From Epiperipatus broadwayi (taxonomy: Eukaryota > Onychophora > Udeonychophora > Euonychophora > Peripatidae): a stretch of DNA of 64,000 nucleotides. Location: contig JAQFVV010000031.1 in the NCBI GenBank assembly GCA_028023455.1, forward strand, positions 7,050,926 to 7,114,925. Reading direction: 5' to 3'. Below the pieces are notes generated by a model that saw nothing but the letters and a program-made list of their open reading frames with translations, was not told where the DNA came from and did no database searches. A program made the translations under genes and the position numbers. Below are positions 35,016 to 45,859 of the stretch, piece by piece; within the stretch, counting starts at the first letter, position 1; each line of letters begins with the position of its first letter.

Positions 35016-35985
35016 TCACATAATGAGAGCAAAGCATGGCATAATTTGGGCAAAGTTCAACCCATTGTAACTCCATCCAATGACCCTTTGTCAACCGATT
35101 CTACAAAATGTGGGATGGAAAGTTGGCAAGAATGTTTTCTTCTGTAATATGATAAAGCACCTCAAAAATTGGATCTGCAAATATTTAGCCATTATACTAA
35201 CACCGCGATGCTTTATATTAGAACCCTCTTTTCAAGAAGCTCAAGCCTATAAATATCTGTATCTAATACTATGGTCTAACTAAACGTATCTCATAAATTA
35301 AATAACTTTTGGTGTGTCACTTAATGACTCTATATATGTAATTTAAATTCATTTCAAGATGTTTTTTAAAAGTTTTCATGCACAAACGATTTTGATAAAC
35401 ATACATCAGTACCATACATTTTATTTATTTGTTATGTTATAAATTAGAATCAGTATTCTGTATAATTTTGTATTTCAACAGATAACATTCATAAAATAAC
35501 ATTTTAATAATGTGCACATATTCCAGCATTCACATTAGAATAAATATTTAAAACATGCTTGGATGTTTTTCAAACATTTGATTGCATTTATTAATACTTT
35601 CATAAAATACACATGATGATAATTTTATCAATGGTTTATTCCACCGTCTAATATTAAATTCAAGAAATGTGAAATATTAATCTTAAATACTAATTAGGAT
35701 ATATCTTTTCTTTAATAAAAAACAAAATTATTATTCAAAATGTAATCTAAATAACAATAAAATTACCAATGATCTCATTATACTGATAATATCTTGAATG
35801 ACACATTTAACAAGAACAACAAAAAATACATTGAATTTTGCCTTGTTCACCAAAATTATTTTTTGAATACTCTTTTTTTCCAAACATAATAATAAAGTTA
35901 ATCTATTTTAAAATTATATAATAACAACAAGTTAGTTTTAAAGTTAAAAATTGTAATATTTTAAACACTAATGTTAAACTTAATA
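35015..35985. other. Non-coding DNA
   Basis: 35015-35285 is moderately GC-rich (e.g. TGACCCTTTGTCAACCGATT) and may be a fragment of an unidentified repeat. The remainder is AT-rich without features. Confidence 0.4.
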
Positions 35986-36158
<173 letters not shown>

Positions 36159-36299
36159 GTTTTAAAATTATGGTATTTTTTTTCTCCTGCTGCTTGTAAG
36201 TTGAATTGCTTGTTAGGAATCTCACACCATTGCCTAATTATAATTGAACAGCATTATGCACAATTATATTTTTATATTGGAACAATATGAATAAATGTA

Positions 36300-36473
<174 letters not shown>

Positions 36474-36667
36474 GTCTCGCAGCAAATGATGATTTTAACG
36501 GATCGTTGTTTACAGAGATCTTAGGAGTTTAACCAAAGAAAACACTAAAACCAACACATCTTTGACTTGCAGTTATATATATATGAACAGTAAGTATTGG
36601 ACAATCCAAATTAATTTGTATTTTAACTAAATAGATATTTTTATGAATTGTTTTGTTAAAAATAATA

Positions 36668-37167
36668 NNNNNNNNNNNNNNNNNNNNNNNNNNNNNNNNN
36701 NNNNNNNNNNNNNNNNNNNNNNNNNNNNNNNNNNNNNNNNNNNNNNNNNNNNNNNNNNNNNNNNNNNNNNNNNNNNNNNNNNNNNNNNNNNNNNNNNNNN
36801 NNNNNNNNNNNNNNNNNNNNNNNNNNNNNNNNNNNNNNNNNNNNNNNNNNNNNNNNNNNNNNNNNNNNNNNNNNNNNNNNNNNNNNNNNNNNNNNNNNNN
36901 NNNNNNNNNNNNNNNNNNNNNNNNNNNNNNNNNNNNNNNNNNNNNNNNNNNNNNNNNNNNNNNNNNNNNNNNNNNNNNNNNNNNNNNNNNNNNNNNNNNN
37001 NNNNNNNNNNNNNNNNNNNNNNNNNNNNNNNNNNNNNNNNNNNNNNNNNNNNNNNNNNNNNNNNNNNNNNNNNNNNNNNNNNNNNNNNNNNNNNNNNNNN
37101 NNNNNNNNNNNNNNNNNNNNNNNNNNNNNNNNNNNNNNNNNNNNNNNNNNNNNNNNNNNNNNNNNNN
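36668..37167. other. Assembly gap of exactly 500 N
   Basis: A round 500-N run usually marks a join of unknown size. The first part of the Gypsy element's 5' LTR (about 2.5 kb by comparison with the 3' LTR) must lie here or be deleted. Confidence 0.95.
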
Positions 37168-38951
37168 TATTTTATTTTTGCAGGTCAGAAAAGGATTTTA
37201 AAAGTCTATATTTTTTTTTTTTTTTTATTTTGATTTTATTAGATAAGTTAAGTTACGTTATGGGTAGAAGCTTTATTTTGATTGAAGTTTATTAAGTATA
37301 AACGATGTAGTATAGGAAATTTGGATGATGAATATTTTATTTGAAACTGATATTTATTTTCCGGAAATTTTTTTTAGATAAGTTTAGAATATGTTTATAG
37401 ATAGAAATTTATTAGAAAGGATTAAAGAACCCATCAAGTAAAGTAATGATTTTTTTTACATAGAGAGGAATCATACAATTTATCTAAGGTAATGCCTTGT
37501 GAATTTAAAATTGATAAATGATTTAAATATTAATGTTTGAATAATACAGATATAGAATGCATATTTTATAAAATATATAACAGGAATTACATTAGGTGGA
37601 ATATAATTATAGCCAATCATTTGTTTTACATTATAAAGAGATATTCCGATTTTATATAAAGATATTAAGCAATGCTAATAATAAAGTGAATACAGGATAA
37701 TACATTATAAATGGTAATACTTAATTAATGTAGCTATTTAATAAGTAGAGCTACATTATGTACACATGCTACATAGATAGTCTTGACATATATTGTTATT
37801 TGTAGTAATTAAAGTACACTATTATTTATTAAATCTAAATTTTTTTTTTTTGAAAAACATACTGTCATATTATAATATGGCATTTGAAAGAATGTATAAT
37901 TGCTTATGAAGTACATGATTTAATAACAGTGTAAACAGATTGTATTATTATTTTCTTACTTAATTCAGTTTATATTTGTTTTCTTAAATTCTAAAACTGT
38001 AAATAGTGTAAATAAATTTTTATTTGAAGTTATTGTAAATAAATTTGTTAATTTGTTTTAAAAGTGTGTCGAGTTTTCATTATTTTTCACCATAGCATTT
38101 TGACATCAGATGATTTGAAATAAACATAATATTTGCACAAAATTGAATTTGTTATTATTATTTAGAAATGAATACAATATTTGCTTAACATTATTTTATA
38201 AGAATTGATTGACATGAACAGAAAATATTGCAATGGTCATAAGATGATTAAAATACACATTATAAGAATACAGTATTGTTTAATGCCACAGATTATTAAG
38301 TATAAGATTTTGATCTATTTTAAAATGAAGATACCATATGAAATAAAAGATATACATATGATTATTTATTTATTTAATGATTAATTATATAATAGAAATA
38401 GATGAGATTAAATTACACTCTAAGATTAGTATTATTTATTATTATTATTAAAATAAGTTAGGTGTATTTAAGTTTGATATAAAATCCCACATCATACTTA
38501 TTTACATGAGTTATTATTATTTTAAAACAACTTAGAAGAACCTGAGATTATTTAATTATATTTTAAGTTAAAAGTTAAGAATTATTTTAGTATTATTGAA
38601 GATAATTTATTTCATTTTAAAAGTCATAAGAATGCTATAGATGTAGTGGTAAGATAATAAGGTAGTGGTAGTATTCTTATGCCATTGAGACAGTATCTTG
38701 GAGGATATTGACTCAGTGTAAATCTGCTTATTACTTTGTAACTTTACTTCGCAGTCTCATAATTTTATAAATACTTATTTAATTAGTATAATCTAGAACT
38801 ATATTGATTTTGATGATTGATAATAAATTTAATTAAACTGTGATAATATAAAAGTATATTAAAGATAGATATGCAAATTTAATTAAGCATAATAATGTAA
38901 CTGAGCTAGTTGTATTTTAAACTATTTTATATATCAAGAAGTAAGGGTACA
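37168..38951 (+). repeat. 5' LTR (3' part only)
   Basis: Matches 48362-50140 base for base except for a few differences (for example GATATTCCGATTTTA against GATATTAATTTTA). It ends TAAGGGTACA, the same as the 3' LTR. The left part is lost in the gap; sequence left of the gap does not match the LTR. Confidence 0.9.
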
Positions 38952-38966
38952 AAGGGTAGGAAGATT

Positions 38967-38985
38967 TTGGCGCTCAACGTTATTG
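38967..38985 (+). promoter_or_regulatory. Candidate tRNA primer-binding site
   Basis: TTGGCGCTCAACGTTATTGG starts with TGG, the complement of a tRNA CCA end, 16 bp after the LTR. The spacing is longer than usual. The AACGTTAT-GG/TGATATGTT block recurs imperfectly about 60 bp later. Confidence 0.35.
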
Positions 38986-39677
38986 GCATGATATGTTTAA
39001 GTAGGATTTAGATGTTCAAACGTTATCAGTTTGATATGTTAAAGTTACAATTTTATCAGCCCGATAGGTGGTCAAGAAAGTTTTTGGCCACAACGTTTTA
39101 GGCTAAATATTTAATTAAGGATTAAGATATATAATTTTAGGATTAGTATATGTTAGGAGAATAAAGTGATAAGTATAATTGGTATTTTATAATAATGTTT
39201 ATAATTGATTAGATGTTGATTATAAAATTAAAAATAAAATTAAAATAAAAATTTTATTAGTAGAGTATTATATTTTCATGTGGTATCTGTAATATGATTA
39301 TTCTTTGAAGTTAAATACTATGTTGATTTTAAGTTAATAAAACAATAAATTATAGAAATGTGGCAAATAATTATATTATAATGTGACCATATCAATTCTT
39401 GAAATATTTTAAATGGATATTTAATATTATATATTATGTGCAAATTGTCTGTGGGTCATAGGTGTAAAAATAAATGATATGACACAATTTTGTTATTGAA
39501 ATTTATATAATTATTTAATAGTAAGTAATGTAGAATTTTTGAGGATACTATTATATGATTAGTTGTAAAAGTGAGTTGAGTGGAGATGGGAAGGTTGATG
39601 GGGAATTGTATTTTTAAAAAAGTATAAAATAATAAGTACTGCATATTGTTAGGATTGAATTTTAAAAAAATAAAAAA

Positions 39678-41774
39678 ATGAATAATTGGGATAAAGATTT
39701 AGAAGTTGAAATGTCAAATTTTGTTGTAGAAGATAATAGTTGTGGGGAGAGCAGAGCAATAGAAAAATCAGCGAATTCAGAAATAGTATTAGAAAATACT
39801 CAAAATATGGATGGTGAAATAGAGGAGGAGGAAGAGATAATTTTTAAAACTGTAGGAAAAGAAGTAGTGAAAGCTGAAAAAGATGTAGAGCATTCTGGTT
39901 TTGAGAAATATTTTAAAATAATGATGCAGAATATGAAAGAGGAGAGTAAATCTTTAAAAGAAGATATGAAGAATATGAGTATAAATATAAAAGAAGAAAT
40001 AAAGGAGGATAATAATATTAGATTTGATTCTTTAAAAAAAGATATGAAAAATATGAGTATAAATATGGAAGAAATGAAAGAGGAAAGTTATAAAAATAAT
40101 ATTAAATTAGATTCTTTAAAAGAAGATAATGATTCTATTAAGAATGAAATAAAAAATATAAATAAGAAAATGGAAGATAGAATGGATAGTATAGACATAA
40201 GGTTTGATAAGAATGAAGAAGTAATTGAGTCTTTAAAATTAGAAATACTAAAAGTTGATGATAGAAATCAAGAAAGGCTAGAAAGAAAATTTCATGAGTT
40301 TTCAGAAAACACAATCAAAGGACTAAGAGATCAAATAGCTGAATCTATTGATCAATGTAAAATCAATAATAATAATTTAACCTTAAAAATTGAGGATTAT
40401 AAATTAAAAGTTAATACTGAAATTGGTGATGTGAAGAACCAAGTTAATAATCTTAATGAAGATATCAAAGATGTTAAGAGTACTATAATTCAGACAAAAA
40501 GGGACATAAAAAATGAAATAGAGCAGGAATTAGTAGAGAAATTTAAGAGTATAGATGTCAAAAAGGTCGATGAAAATAAATATCGATCGAAAGTTGGAGA
40601 AAATATAAAACGTATTCAGAAAGATATAAAGGATCATGCAGGAATGATAGAACAAAGTAATGACAAATGTAAAGAAATTTTGGATAAGAATCTAGATGAG
40701 TTCAGAAAAGAGCAAAAAGGATATGTGAAACAAGTGCTTGAACAGATGGACTTAGAAGGGAAGTTTCAGCAAGTATATGATCAAATAGAAATGAAAAGTA
40801 TAAGTAATGCTAAGGCAGAAATGTTTACAGGAAAAATAAGTAGTAAAGCATATGTTGACTATGTTGATTCTTCACAAATAAATAATATAGAGTTAATTAA
40901 GCCAAGTAGTAATAATAATAATCAGTCAGATAATACTCTTGTGAAGGAAATTGACAATAGACCAACTAGAGAAGTAATTAGTCATGAGGGTAGTTCAAAT
41001 AATTCTATGGCCTTAAGGTTTATGAAAGTTAAACCATTTAAAGGGGAATACATGGAAAATCCCTCGGAGTTTTTAAACAATTTGGATGAATTGTTTTCGA
41101 TATGTTCTTTGTCTGAAAAGGAGAAAGTAGCCATGTGTAGCAATCATTTATACGGAGTAGCTAAAGATTGGTGGCAATCTCTGTTCGAAAAACCCATGAC
41201 GTATGGTGATTTCAAATGTTTTATTGTCGGGAGCTTTTGGAACTCCGACAAACAGGATTGCATTCGGTATCAAATTACCCAAGATAAATACCAAGTTAGC
41301 AAAGGCAGCTACACCAGTTTTTTCAGAAGTCAAGCCGTTCGTTTGAAGACTTTGACTGCGTGTCCATTGTCGGAGGGACAAATTGTCAGAATAGTTAGAC
41401 ACAACTTACCAAAGCATGTGGAACAGTTGTTAATAGCTGCTGACCGTGGGACAATTGAGGAAGTCTCCGAAATATTAGATGCTCTGGAAGTAGCAGAGTT
41501 ATCTATTGATAATAAGTTTAGAGTAAATAGGGATAAAAATAATTACCCATTAGCAAGTCTTAGTATCAATACTGGAATAAAATCTCCTGGAGGCTTTAAG
41601 AGAAGTTTTAGTTATAAAGGTAGAGATAGAATGTCTCCATATTTTAAGAAAACTGTACAGTATAATACAAATAAAGATAGAAGTGAGGATTTGCATAATC
41701 AGCCTTCTACAAGTGGTGTAACTACCATATTGAAGAGACCAGCTAATAAAACTAATAGTAAGAAGTTAAATTAG
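39678..41774 (+). CDS. gag: Gag polyprotein with extended coiled coil
   Basis: 698 codons. Residues 1-75 are acidic. Residues about 75-375 are a heptad-rich, highly charged coiled coil containing an internal repeat (DMKNMSIN occurs twice, DSLK three times). Residues about 450-620 resemble a retrotransposon Gag/capsid domain: MKVKPFKGEYMENPSEFLNN, AKDWWQSLF, then YRYQITQ-like and GQIVRIVRHNLPKHVEQLL stretches. The C-terminus is basic and serine/asparagine-rich. No CCHC zinc knuckle is present, and the coiled coil makes it much longer than typical Gypsy Gag. Gag should form the virus-like particle that houses RNA and Pol. The start chosen is the first ATG after the leader (AAAAAAATG context). 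The frame is intact. Confidence 0.8.
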   Translation: MNNWDKDLEVEMSNFVVEDNSCGESRAIEKSANSEIVLENTQNMDGEIEEEEEIIFKTVGKEVVKAEKDVEHSGFEKYFKIMMQNMKEESKSLKEDMKNMSINIKEEIKEDNNIRFDSLKKDMKNMSINMEEMKEESYKNNIKLDSLKEDNDSIKNEIKNINKKMEDRMDSIDIRFDKNEEVIESLKLEILKVDDRNQERLERKFHEFSENTIKGLRDQIAESIDQCKINNNNLTLKIEDYKLKVNTEIGDVKNQVNNLNEDIKDVKSTIIQTKRDIKNEIEQELVEKFKSIDVKKVDENKYRSKVGENIKRIQKDIKDHAGMIEQSNDKCKEILDKNLDEFRKEQKGYVKQVLEQMDLEGKFQQVYDQIEMKSISNAKAEMFTGKISSKAYVDYVDSSQINNIELIKPSSNNNNQSDNTLVKEIDNRPTREVISHEGSSNNSMALRFMKVKPFKGEYMENPSEFLNNLDELFSICSLSEKEKVAMCSNHLYGVAKDWWQSLFEKPMTYGDFKCFIVGSFWNSDKQDCIRYQITQDKYQVSKGSYTSFFRSQAVRLKTLTACPLSEGQIVRIVRHNLPKHVEQLLIAADRGTIEEVSEILDALEVAELSIDNKFRVNRDKNNYPLASLSINTGIKSPGGFKRSFSYKGRDRMSPYFKKTVQYNTNKDRSEDLHNQPSTSGVTTILKRPANKTNSKKLN
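41765..41774 (+). promoter_or_regulatory. Candidate -1 ribosomal frameshift site
   Basis: GTTAAAT in the gag frame as G-TTA-AAT is followed immediately by the gag stop TAG. Pol is open in the -1 frame from 41759, with a stop just upstream at 41756. GTTAAAY is an accepted variant of the X-XXY-YYZ heptamer. A stop directly after the slip site and a 16-nt overlap fit programmed gag-pol frameshifting. Confidence 0.55.
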
Positions 41775-44700
41775 AAAGGTCTTTGTACATTAGTTCCTCT
41801 TTGCAAGGACCTGTTGCTAACAAAATGGGGAACGATCAGATGTGGATGCTGAATACTTTAGATCTTGATATTGATTATTTAGAGCCCTTTACTATAGGTG
41901 AACCACCAATAACTTATCAGTGTCCCATTGTAATTTTGCATATAAATAGTATTAGAGTTGAAGCCCTAATTGACTCCGGAAGTCAAGCTTCCATATTGTC
42001 AGAGTCAATGTATCAAAATCTGGTGAGTGTAGAAAGGGATATACCTTCATTGCCAGTAAAACAAATTCAAGTAACTTTAGCAAATGGAAAGAGGACAAAG
42101 TTATCAAATAAACAAGTCTGGATTACCTTCAAAATAAATAATACAGAATTTGGGCATGTTTTTCTTATTATGCCTGGATTAATACATGAAGCCATAATAG
42201 GAGCTGACTTCATGATTTTGAATAAATGTCAGATAGATTTTCATAATAGGATTTTTATTTGTAAAGAAGAAAGGCTTAATTTTGAATATGGTATGCATAA
42301 CCTTTCTAGTCAATTATTATGCATACAGAACACATTAATTGATGCCAGCATAAAGGCTAAAATTGAACATGTTTATGCAATAAATTCTGAATTGGGTGAA
42401 AATTTATATCAATTAATGTATAATTTTAAGAATATATTCTCTAAAATTCCTGGTATAATAAAGGGATATACTCATAGAATAAAATTGAAGAGTAATGATC
42501 CTTTCCATCAAAAGATGTACCCAATTCCTTACCAATATAAGGATGAGGTACAGAGTCAAATTGACAAAATGCTAGAGTGGATATAATCAAGAAATGCCCT
42601 TCTCCTTACGTAAACCCATTGGTTATTGTGAAGAAGAAGGATGGCAGTATTAGAGTATGCTTGGATGCTCGTATGTTAAATAATGTAACTATACCAGAGC
42701 GTGATATTCCTCCACCTGTACATGAGCTCTTAACTAAATTTCACAAGAGGTCAATTTTCTCTACATTTGATCTGACAGCTAGTTATTGGCAAATACCACT
42801 GCATGAGAATGATCAGCAATATACCGCATTTAGATTTCAAGGCCAGTCGTATGTTTTCAGACGGATGCCTTTTGGTCTCATTAATAGTGGTGCTGGTTTG
42901 ATCAGATGTTTAGACATGATTTTTTCGAAACAATTGAAAGAGAAAATCATCATGTATGTGGATGATATAGTTATTGCTTCTGATAGTTTACATGAGCATA
43001 TCTAACATTTAAAATTATTTTTTACTGAGTGTCAGATGCAAAATGTTAAAATTAATATGGAAAAATGTTCAATAGCAGCTAAAGAAATTACTTTTCTAGG
43101 TCATTTAATAAATGAGCATGGAATCCAGCCCCATCCTGAAAAGATTGCAGCTATTCAACGTTTTCCCATCCCAAAAACAGTAAAACAGTTAAAATCATTT
43201 TTCGGATTGTGTAATTATTATAATAGGTTTTACAAAAATTTCGCGGAAGATACTATAAACTTATCTAAATTATTAAAGAAATCTGAAAAATGGAAATGGA
43301 CTGCTGAACATGACCATGAATTTAATATAATTAAAAGTAAATTTTTAAAACACGTAATTTTAATGTATCCTGACTTTAGTAAAACATTTTATGTGCAGAC
43401 AGATAGTAGTTACTATGGTCTGGGAGTAGTGTTGTATCAGCTCGATGAGGATCAGGTACCTCATGTGTTGTACTTCTTAAGCCGTCATTTAAGAGGTGCT
43501 GAGTTGAATTACACTATTACTGAAAAGGAAACCCTAGCTGTTGTTTGGGCTTTTCAGAAATTACGCCAATTTTTATTGGGATCAGAAGTAATTGTGTTGA
43601 CCGACCATAGAAGCTTGGAGTTTTTGAACAAAAGCTACCTCAGTAATGAGAGACTTGTTAGGTGGAGCTTGTATCTCCAGCAGTTCAACTATAGAGTTAT
43701 CTATATTGAAGGGAGACAGAATATCCCTGCTGATATTCTTAGCCGCCACCCTATTTGTCTGTTATCCCAACATCCTAATGCTCAAAATATAATTATTAGT
43801 AGTGTGGATGTAGTCAGGGATGAATCTATAGTAGATGATTATAATAATCTCACTATGATTCAAGGTCAGGATCATAAATTAAATAGAATCATGACTATCT
43901 TAAATAGTCATGACAATAAAAATAGTAAGAATAAAACTATTAAAAGGATTTTTAGCAAGTATAAGATGTATCAGAATTTACTTATGTATAATTTAAATTC
44001 AAATCAGGGGGAATCATGGAGGATAGTTGTTCCTGACTCTATGATTGACAAATTAATTATGTATGTACATTGTAGTTATGGTCACTACGGTGCACCAAAG
44101 ATTATGTACGTATTAAAATCTATTTTTTATTGGGATAGAATGTATAAGCGTGTCATAAGGAAAATTAAAACATGTTCTACTTGCTTGAAGTCTAAGTATT
44201 GTAACAAATCATATGTTGGTATAATGCAGCCAATTATTCCAAATCAAATTAATGAATTGTTGGCTATTGATTTTTATGGGCCTTTACCACCATTTAAACA
44301 ACAAAAATTTATCTTAGTAGCTTATGATGTATTCAGTAAGTTTGTAGCAGCATATCCTGTGCCTAAAACTAGTGCACATTTTGTTATAAAATGTATGCTG
44401 AATTATCAGTTTCCATTAGTAGGAAAACCAAAAATTATATTAACAGATCATGCTACTGCTTTTATATCGAATAGATGGAATGAGTGGATTCAAGGGCAAG
44501 ACCTCAAACATGTTATGAGCTCCATAAGAAACCCTCAATCTAATCCATGCGAACGTGTTATGCGGGAGCTTAGTCGATTGTTTAGGGTGTATGTAGCTGA
44601 TAATCATAAGAAGTGGGTGCAAAAACTCCCTGAGGTTATTAACTATATTAATAGTACGTATAATGAGTCCACTGGTTTCACTCCTATTCGTTTGCATTAT

Positions 44701-45054
44701 GGGAAACATGAGCCCTTATTAATTAGAACGCCTCTACCGATTGTAAGAGAACCAATTGATAGGGATGAGGATAATAATCAAGCTAAAGTAAAGCTTCATA
44801 TTATGGGTGCTAAAAGAGTAAAGAAAGCCCATAATAAACCACATCCATTTAAAATTAATGATTTAGTTCTGGTTAGAACACCCCATGTTAGCAACCTACA
44901 AAGAAATCAATTTAAAAAATTTCTTAGTCTATATGAAGGTCCATATAGAATATCTGGCAAAGTAGGAGAGAATGCGTTTATGTTAACCACACCAGATGGG
45001 GAAAAGGGAACTTATAATGCAAGGAGCCTAATTCCATTTCCATCTGAGATGTGA
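41771..45054 (+). pseudogene. pol: Pol polyprotein: protease, RT, RNase H, integrase (two breaks)
   Basis: Aspartic protease at about 41930-42240: VEALIDSGSQASIL and AIIGADF. RT begins near 42460 (KMYPIPYQYKDEV); a frameshift at about 42577-42582 interrupts it before PYVNPLVIVKKKDGSIRVC, then FSTFDLTASYWQIPL, FRRMPFGL and the catalytic MYVDDIV. An in-frame TAA at 43003-43005 follows, then ITFLGHLINEHGI. RNase H: FYVQTDSSYYGLGVVL, EKETLAVVWA, VLTDHRSLEFL. Integrase: zinc motif HCSYGH plus CSTC; catalytic D in LAIDFYGPL, D in ILTDHATAF and E in NPCERVMREL. The C-terminal part carries FKINDLVLVRTP. The domain content is complete for Gypsy; only the two lesions prevent full translation. Confidence 0.9.
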
Positions 45055-45859
45055 GTTATAATTTCAAAGTAATATGAATAAATATTTTAATGTCATGTTT
45101 AAATATAATGCTTGAGATAAAGAAAATAATTTATTATATGATAAATTAGCATGATGAATAAAGTTTAGCTGAAGAAATTTACAAAATATGTAAATGATAG
45201 TTTAAAAGAAATAAGTTTTGTCAGAATGACTAAATAAATGTGGAATTAGCTATTACAGTAGATATTTTAAGGCAAAAAGTTAAATAATAAGGTGAGAGAG
45301 TATAAAACTCATGTGTTTAAAGTACTTATAAGTGGATCTTATGAAGGATTAATGTATAATATGGTAGTGATCATAAAATTGATTAATCTCAAGGGATCAG
45401 GTTAATTTCTTTAAAAGAGAAATATGTAGATTTGTTAAATGGTAATCTATAAGATTGCTAATGAAATTAGCAATAAGTTATAAATAAAATACATAGAGTA
45501 GTTTAAAATATAGTATTAACTATAATAATATGTATTTTTAGTAGCTTATGTAAAGGTGTATTTAAAAGAATTTAAATACTTGATATTTGTAGAAATATTA
45601 GAGAAATGAAGGTAACCTAATTAAAAGATAAGGAAGGAGAAGTGAAACTTAATCCATAAAGTAAAAGAAAGTCATTGTAGTTTATTTAAAAGTGTTTCCT
45701 TAGTGAAATTTAAAATGATATTTCAATACTTTATAAAACTTTGTGATAAAATGATTTATTATAATGTTTAGATGATAAGAAAGATAAAATTGATTAATGT
45801 GGAGTAAAGATGTTAAAGATGGAGGTTAAATTTAAAATTTTATCCGAAGGAGGGGAATA
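45055..45859 (+). other. Post-pol untranslated region and polypurine tract
   Basis: No ORF, so no env gene. It ends with GAAGGAGGGGAA (45846-45857), a polypurine tract two bases before the 3' LTR. Confidence 0.7.

Noticed and set aside
36643-37233. Open frames across the N run
   Set aside because: Unknown bases give artificial open frames.
41148-41402. Minus-strand open frame inside gag (and 44440-44709 inside integrase)
   Set aside because: Shadows of gag and pol with no recognisable domain.
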